Source of the DNA: Steinernema hermaphroditum
Taxonomy: Eukaryota; Nematoda; Chromadorea; Rhabditida; Steinernematidae
Direction: 5' to 3'
Assembly (NCBI GenBank): GCA_030435675.1
Contig: CM059621.1
Span: 8,928,001-8,992,000, forward strand
DNA: 64,000 nucleotides
Below, piece after piece: positions 58,410 to 64,000 of this stretch; position 1 is the first letter of the stretch, and each line of letters begins with the position of its first letter. A model generated the notes under the pieces. That model saw only the letters and a list, made by a program, of their open reading frames with translations, ran no database searches and was not told the origin of the DNA. The position numbers and the translations under genes were made by a program.

Positions 58410-58640
58410 GGTCTAACATCTAGGCTTGGCATAGACTCGGGTTTAAGTTCATGCCTATAGATTTTTAGCGAGCCCGCAGGGCGAGCCCAGTAGTCATGAT
58501 GGCTTCGTCAAACCCCGGCTTGGCTTAGGCTCCGGCTTAGGACAATGCCTAGATATTTAAGGTTGCGGGCGAGCGAAGCGAGCCCCGTATTCATTTTGCA
58601 CATGGGCTAACGTCCAGGCTTGGCTTAGGCTCCATCCTCT
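58410..58640 (-). repeat. Dispersed repeat, copy C (inverted)
   Basis: Read on the minus strand it has GGAGCCTAAGCCAAGCC, TGGACGTTAGCCCATG, AAAATGAATACGGGGCTCG, CTTCGCTCGCCCGC, TAGGCATTGTCCTAAGCCGG and then a GGCTCGCCCTGCGGGCTCG block. These are the same building blocks as copies A and B. Confidence 0.75.
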
Positions 58641-58879
58641 TTCGGGTTCTTCTCATATCGGTCCATCCCAGACCTACGCTATGTGCAAAATATGTAAGTG
58701 TATGCTATTTTAAGCAATATGCAAAATTTAAGACATGTTGTGCCTACAACACTTACAAATTTTTAAGGAATACAGCCGATAAAAGGACATGCATATGTAG
58801 ACAGAAGACCATGCTGCAAGGTGCGTGAAGTTATTAGCCTAAGTAGAACTTATTAGACGAATGTTGGACCGAAAGCAAA

Positions 58880-59225
58880 GGGTCAAAGCTGACACGAAAA
58901 GTGCGCTTCTAGGAAACATCGCACTCTGATTTTGGCGTTTCGCCATTGAATGCTAGATAAATAAACGCGGCTGTGCGCGAATTAATGAAGGTAACTGACG
59001 CGAAAAACTATGGAGCGTGAAAAACGCTTTTGAACACCACACTTTTGAAAAAAAAACTAAAAAATGCTGTGAAATGTGTGATGCGGTATGAGTTGCCTTG
59101 GTATGGGCTGCCATGGACCCGAATTCGCGCACAGCCGCGTTTATTTATCTAGCATTCAATGGCGAAACGCCAAAATCAGAGTGCGATGTTTCCTAGAAGC
59201 GCACTTTTCGTGTCAGCTTTGACCC
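58880..59225. mobile_element. Foldback element with perfect 104-bp inverted arms
   Basis: Left arm 58880-58983 and right arm 59122-59225 are exact reverse complements over all 104 bases as read, starting GGGTCAAAGCTGACACGAAA. The 138-bp loop has no open frame and carries two inverted units of the nearby minisatellite. Transcribed, it would form a long perfect hairpin. It could be a recent MITE or foldback transposon, or a hairpin RNA precursor. Confidence 0.9.
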
Positions 59226-60460
59226 ATTGAAATTACGGCGACCATAAACATCACAAGTTTCATATCCAATTGTCGCACCACACACTGTTTACAGTAAACA
59301 GTGATCCACTCCCTGCTTGGAAGAACTTTCCAGAAGACGTTTTTTTGCAAAAGCCGCGCTGGGAGGGACGCTCTCCCTCGCGTTGTTTTCGCCTCTGCCG
59401 GATGCGGAACCGAAGACGGAACCTTTGGGAGACGCTGCTTAGTCATGCTACTCCAATCCATTCCGAGTAGTTGCGTGCAGATGGCGCTTCTAAGAATAAT
59501 CCCTCCCTGATTAAAACGTCCATTTTTGTATGCCACTGAGCGCCTTTTCTTCCCATGTGACTCACGAGATCTGTCGGAGCCTGTTTTACGGCTGCGCTTT
59601 ACGACCCAGCGCTTCTCTTTTTTTTTAGGGGAATGGCGGGTGAATTCCCTCCGTCCAGCTCCATCCAGAGTGACTGTTCCCTTTGACCGCCGCCTCCGAT
59701 GACACCGACGAAACGGCGCGCCGGATCTCATTAGGCAAATACTAAGAAATCGTTTGCTTCCCTTCGCGACGATTAGTCTCTCCGGAAGGATTACATCATC
59801 GCCATCCCCGCAGTCGCTGCTTATGCGGCACCTTCTCGAAATCTCTCCCTCCTGTCTTATCCGAGCGTCTTTCGGGCCCCTAGCTGACCTCTGGCCCCGT
59901 GAGGCGCGTTGTGTGCCTCTATTTGCTCTTATTCGCTTCAGAATAGACCATACTTCCAGGATTACGATAGGTGTTGTCTGCGAGTCGGGACCACAAATAA
60001 CTCTTCTGTTTGCTTGTTTGTCGCCGCGGGTCGAAAGATATCAGAAAGCCGCCAGAAGATCCCGTGGGTGCCGGCCGAAATTCCCACCCGATCGATTCCG
60101 CGCGCCACTGTGGGAATTTCGCCGCTTATCCCTGGGGGTGGACGAATCTGCGGTCAGTAGGCACCGTCGAGGTGTTTTTCCGCGACGGCACACCCTTAGG
60201 CGGCTCTAGCGATCGATTCACTGCGAGAAGGAAGTGGCGATGTCCTCTGCTGGTCACTCTCAGGATTCCCACGCTCCTTCTTCTGTTTCCTCGCGCTGTT
60301 TGCTTTCGTCGCCGACGTTTCCCTCATCTCGCGCTCCCCGCCCACAGTGCGGTCATTCTCGGTGCATTCGGGTGCTTCCGACTCAACCGCCGCGACGCTC
60401 TTCCGAGAGCCAATCTAACCGTGCTTTTCAGAATTTGTGACTTCCCGGGATGATCGAATC

Positions 60461-62968
60461 ATGACAGTGACTTACACGTTAGAAGTGAGTCGCGCCCGCT
60501 TCTGGGGCTTCCCAAAGCTCCTCGCCCGCTGGCGCGGCAGCATCTACCGCCTCATGTACCGCGAGATGACCGTAAGTTTCCCCTTTGCTAACAAACTCAT
60601 TTTGCACTTTCAGGTGTTCCTCATCGCCTTCTACGCGATCGGACTCGCTTATCGCATTTTCCTCGCTCCACATTGGCAGAGGTGAGTGTTTTTCCATTAA
60701 TTGACCAGGATGTTTGTCTTTTATCGTTTGGAAATTGATCCCTGCTCAGGGGTGTTCAATTTCTTCCTACATTGGAGCATCTCTTTCGACGGATTACTCA
60801 CAATTTTTGCTCAGTGACTCATGAGTGTTGTTTTCAGGCAATTCGAGCGGATCGCGGTGTACTGCAGAGAGTTCACTTCCGTCGTGCCGATCACCTTCGT
60901 CCTCGGCTTCTTCGTTTCTGTAATCGTGGGCCGATGGTGGCAGCAGTACATGGCCATCCCCTGGCCCGACCGCGTCGCCATGCAGATCTCCGCCTATGTC
61001 CAGGGAACCGACGAGCGCGGACGCATCATCCGCCGTTCCATGGCACGTTACCTTGTTCTCATTTCCGTCCTCACCTTCCAGGTTCGCATTCTTCTGTTCG
61101 CTTTGAACTCTGTACTCATTTAGAACACTTCTACGGTCATCAAACGGCGTTTTCCCACGATCGACCATCTAGTCGAGAGCGGCTTGATGTCAGAGGAGGA
61201 GCGCATGGAAATTGAGGAGCTGGTGACTCCACACGGCAACTGGTGGATCCCGGCGCAGTGGTTCAGTCAGCTGGCCATGGTCGCCAGGAAGGAGGGCCGC
61301 ATTCACGACGATCTCCATTTGAAGACCCTGATCGACGTACGATTTCCACGCTGTGCTCTGTGAACTCTCTTCGGTTGCAGGAAATGATGGACTACAGAGG
61401 CCAGTGCGGTCTCATCTTCTCCTACGACTGGATCTCCGTACCTCTCGTCTACACCCAAGTCGTCACCATCGCCGTTTACAGCTTCTTCACCGCGTGTTTG
61501 TTCGGCCGGCAGTATCTCTTCGACACCCCATCGGCCAGTGGCTCGGAAGACTCGGCGCTTAACCCTTCAGGACATGATATCGACTACTACGTGCCCATCT
61601 TCACGATCTTCCAGTTCTTCTTCTACGTGGGCTGGCTCAAAGTCGCCGAGTCGATGATATGCCCGTTCGGAGAGGACGACGACGACTTCGATCTCAACTG
61701 TGAGTGCCGAGACGCGCCGACGGGTTCATCTAATCGGTTGCTTCAGGGATTATCGACCGAAACGTCTCCGTTGCGTACACAATCGTCGACCAGATGCACC
61801 GCCGCACTCCGAAACTCACCCGCGATGCCTTCTGGGACAATAGCGACCCCGAGGTGCCCTACAGCCGCGCCGCCGCGAGCTACCGCCGCAATCCCTTCTA
61901 TGGCTCGACGACCAACATGAACATCTCGAACCGCGAGGCCGCGTGGGACATTCCACAAGAGATGCCGCCGATCGACGAGGAGGGGATGGTGGGCATGGAG
62001 TTCGCGGTGACGTCGCCCTCCAAGAAGTCGCGGAGGGTCGCCCGGAAGACGTCCAAGCACTTGAACGCTTCGCGCTCCAGCGGAGGCAAAAGTCCGGAGG
62101 GGCTGGACTCGGGAAGCGAAGACGACGGTGACGCGGATGTCGACGAAGACGATGATGGGCGTAGCATCGCCAGCAGGTGGGCGCGTTCCTGATACAGATC
62201 CGAGTTCGGAGATTTAGGCAACTCGACGAGAAGCGCCGGAGGAAGGGACTTTTCGGACTTCTGCTCGGAAACTCGCGACAAACGCTCTCTTCTCGTCTTG
62301 AAAGCAGATACGGCTCAAAGCAGTCCATCAGCAAATCTCCTCCGCCTCCAGCTGTTCGCCAATTCTCGAACCCACCGAATAGAAGCCGCGTGGGAAGCAG
62401 TATCCTCAAGCACTCCAGAGCGTCAAGTCCGATTCTAAGCTGTGTACAGCATGACGAAACCCCAAGGGACAGGGACGAGGTATGCTGCCGTGAATCATGT
62501 CCGGAGCCTCCTCCCAAATTCCAGTACATCCAGAAATGCGTTCAAGGCTCCTACAGCATATTCGGCGAAGTAGGCCACGGCGACAGCGGCAACTCCGTCC
62601 TCCATAGCGCTCCACCAGCAGTCTCCACTACGAACATCTTCTACGAGAAGGTCGACGTTCCGCCGGCGGTGAAGGAAGAGCCCGAACCTGAAAGCGACAC
62701 CTCAGCGAACTCGACGCTCTATCGGAAGCCCATCGAGGAACCGGCGATGACGTCGAAGCCATCGTTGATGCATCTTCCCAGTCTCCCGACCGTCGAAGAA
62801 GTTTCGCTCGCGAACGGCGTCTCCACCGCGTCCGTAGGTGGTGAAGCTTCGAACTCAGTGAATGATCAACGCATTCTGATTCCAGGTTCATCGGACACTT
62901 CGAGCAATGTGATCTCGCGAATCTCGAAATCGGACAGCCGCTCCCCTCTGATTCCGCCGGGTTCTTAG
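60461..62968 (+). CDS. Bestrophin-family calcium-activated chloride channel
   Basis: A pentameric anion channel of the plasma membrane. Met 60461 starts [17 protein letters not shown], aligning with BEST1 MTITYTSQVANARLGSF. Exons are about 60461-60571, 60614-60682, 60839-61081, 61124-61336, 61380-61700, 61746-62176 and 62218-62968. Hallmarks: [13 protein letters not shown], the pore-neck segment [58 protein letters not shown], and the calcium clasp [16 protein letters not shown], all intact. After residue 370 or so comes a long low-complexity cytoplasmic tail rich in Ser, Pro, Asp and Glu, ending SPLIPPGS. An orphan TTTTCAG acceptor lies 29 nt upstream of the start. Nematodes carry many bestrophins, so I do not assign a number. 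Confidence 0.93.
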
Positions 62969-63054
62969 ACGTGCGTAGAAGTTACAATCTTCTCACCAAA
63001 GCTATCATTAACAAACGAATTTACGTGTACCTATCAGAACGAACAAATTGTGTA

Positions 63055-63060
63055 AATAAA
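63055..63060 (+). terminator. Poly(A) signal of bestrophin
   Basis: AATAAA 86 nt after the bestrophin stop. Confidence 0.7.
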
Positions 63061-63628
63061 GAATCAACGTCTCAAGGAAGTGTCGAATACCGCAGTCGGC
63101 GGTCGCCTGATATCGATTCGCTTGACCCGCGCCATCGAAAAGCATAGCGTGATCTCGACTCCTCTTGCTACTTGCACCCACAGTCACCGTCGCCTTTCAG
63201 ATTCGAGGAGGGTGGCCTTCGAATATTGTACTCTGATCTGTCTGTAGATTGCGTTGCCTTTAGTCTAAAGTCTGCATCGGGCGTCTTCTGCAGAGTTTCT
63301 CTGTGAGCGGCTTCACTTTTCGCGGGCAGTTCCGATGGAGCGGTCGTTAAGCTTTCTGAAATCTTATTTTGCTGAAATATTCCAACAGAAATGCGCGGGA
63401 TTTTGCTCCATTTCAGTTTCTCCTTCTCGCTGCTGCTGCTGTCGTTATTCCGTTTTAATTCGCCACTGACCTTTCTGCTTCAGGTGCTCTCCGAGGCGTT
63501 ATCGCGCCATTTGCATCGCCTCATTTGTTATCACCACGGCCAACGGCGGAGCTGAGTTTGTGAAGCGCACAGAGCATTTGCTCAGACGCGCCGGACCGAA
63601 ATACTTGGCGTTTGTTGGCTACGGAATC

Positions 63629-64000
63629 ATGAAGCCCTTCGAGCTCTATCTCTTCCTCTACAATGCCATCCAAGTCTTCGGGTCAGTTTCCATGTCCACC
63701 GTCCGTTTAGTCGGAAATATCTTTAGGTGGGGCCTCGTTATGGTGAAAACCTTCAACGGACTCATCCAGAATGAGTCGTTCGACAAACTTTACGAGAAGG
63801 TCGCCTTCGAGTTGCAGATCTTCCAGACCGCCGCCATTCTCGAGGTGCAGAGAAACATCTCTCAGGAGATCTGACTCCCCTTGTTCAGATCGTTCACGCT
63901 GTTGTCGGATTCGTTCGCTCGCCCGTCGGCACCACCGTCATGCAGGTGTACTCCCGCGTCTTCGTCGTTTGGGTTATTCTCTATTCCATCCCATCGTCTC
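63629..64000 (+). CDS. hpo-8: 3-hydroxyacyl-CoA dehydratase (HACD/PTPLA family), 5' part
   Basis: An ER membrane enzyme catalysing the third step of very-long-chain fatty acid elongation. Exons seen are 63629-63680, 63726-63845 and 63890 to the window edge. Met 63629 gives MKPFELYLFLYNAIQVFGW, similar to the start I recall for C. elegans HPO-8. Then come LQIFQTAAILE, IVHAVVGFVRSPVGTTVMQV and SRVFVVWVILYSIPS, the family core that carries the conserved helices. The catalytic Tyr and Glu would lie beyond the edge. The frame stays open upstream to an acceptor at 63483, so a longer N terminus is possible. Confidence 0.85.

Larger units (their letters stand above)
55000..60430. other. 5.4-kb gene-poor, repeat-rich region
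   Basis: No gene is supported. Open frames are short and lack motifs. The region holds the inverted repeats, minisatellite, Tc1-like end and dispersed repeat described separately. It also has a 17-bp direct repeat (ACGTAATGGCCTTGTAA) near 55754 and 56176. Confidence 0.5.

Noticed and set aside
58037..59225. Complete Tc1 element starting at 58047
   Set aside because: No inverted partner end and no transposase frame were found.
59750..60430. Possible extra 5' exons or a small gene before bestrophin
   Set aside because: Open frames here have no signal peptide, motif or in-phase splice partner; the bestrophin N terminus is already complete at 60461.

Overview
The window is animal (metazoan) nuclear DNA, most likely from a nematode outside the AT-rich Caenorhabditis type. 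Coding exons are GC-rich. They are cut by many very short introns, mostly 40-55 nt, ending in TTTCAG, TTCCAG or TTTAG. Several start codons lie 2-30 nt downstream of an orphan splice acceptor with no obvious partner donor, which is what spliced-leader trans-splicing would leave. Gene content fits: INTS2, a UTX/KDM6 demethylase, ECT2, IFT172/OSM-1, an AADAC-like lipase/esterase, an MBLAC1/SWIP-10-like protein, three CD36-family receptors, a glypican, a bestrophin and a HACD-type dehydratase. Species cannot be fixed from the sequence alone. All gene calls rest on hand splicing and remembered family sequences; no search was run.

Layout. 1-2.2 kb: 3' half of INTS2 (+). 2.3-7.4 kb: two unrecognised genes (-). 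8.0-14.9 kb: complete UTX/KDM6 gene (-, ten exons, 1105 aa as spliced here), head to head across about 0.8 kb with ECT2 (+, 15.75-18.87 kb). IFT172 (+, 19.03-25.03 kb, 19 exons, 1746 aa) starts only 155 bp after the ECT2 stop and has an RFX/X-box-like inverted repeat just upstream. 25.1-26.5 kb: AADAC-like hydrolase (-). 26.5-30.9 kb: no convincing gene. 30.9-31.2 kb: a small membrane protein (+). 31.7-34.7 kb: repeat-rich block with a 12-bp satellite, copies of a dispersed repeat and a decayed mariner element. 35.8-37.7 kb: secreted metallo-beta-lactamase-fold protein with a Thr-rich tail (+). 38.0-43.9 kb: two tandem CD36-family genes (+). 44.05-50.5 kb: glypican (-). 51.8-52.8 kb: unknown type II membrane protein (+). 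52.9-55.0 kb: a third, divergent CD36-family gene (-). 55-60.4 kb: gene-poor, repeat-rich, with a perfect 104-bp inverted repeat. 60.5-63.0 kb: bestrophin (+). 63.6 kb to the edge: 5' part of a HACD dehydratase (+).

The genes do not form one pathway. Themes are transcription and chromatin (INTS2, UTX), cytokinesis (ECT2), cilia (IFT172) and cell-surface or secreted proteins (CD36 family, glypican, bestrophin, MBLAC1-like). Most notable outside the genes are a TACGGTA/TACCGTA heptamer that recurs far more than expected, often inside short introns; a foldback element with perfect arms; a 22-copy perfect 12-bp satellite inside a short inverted repeat; and four tail-to-tail gene pairs whose stop codons lie only 66-137 bp apart.
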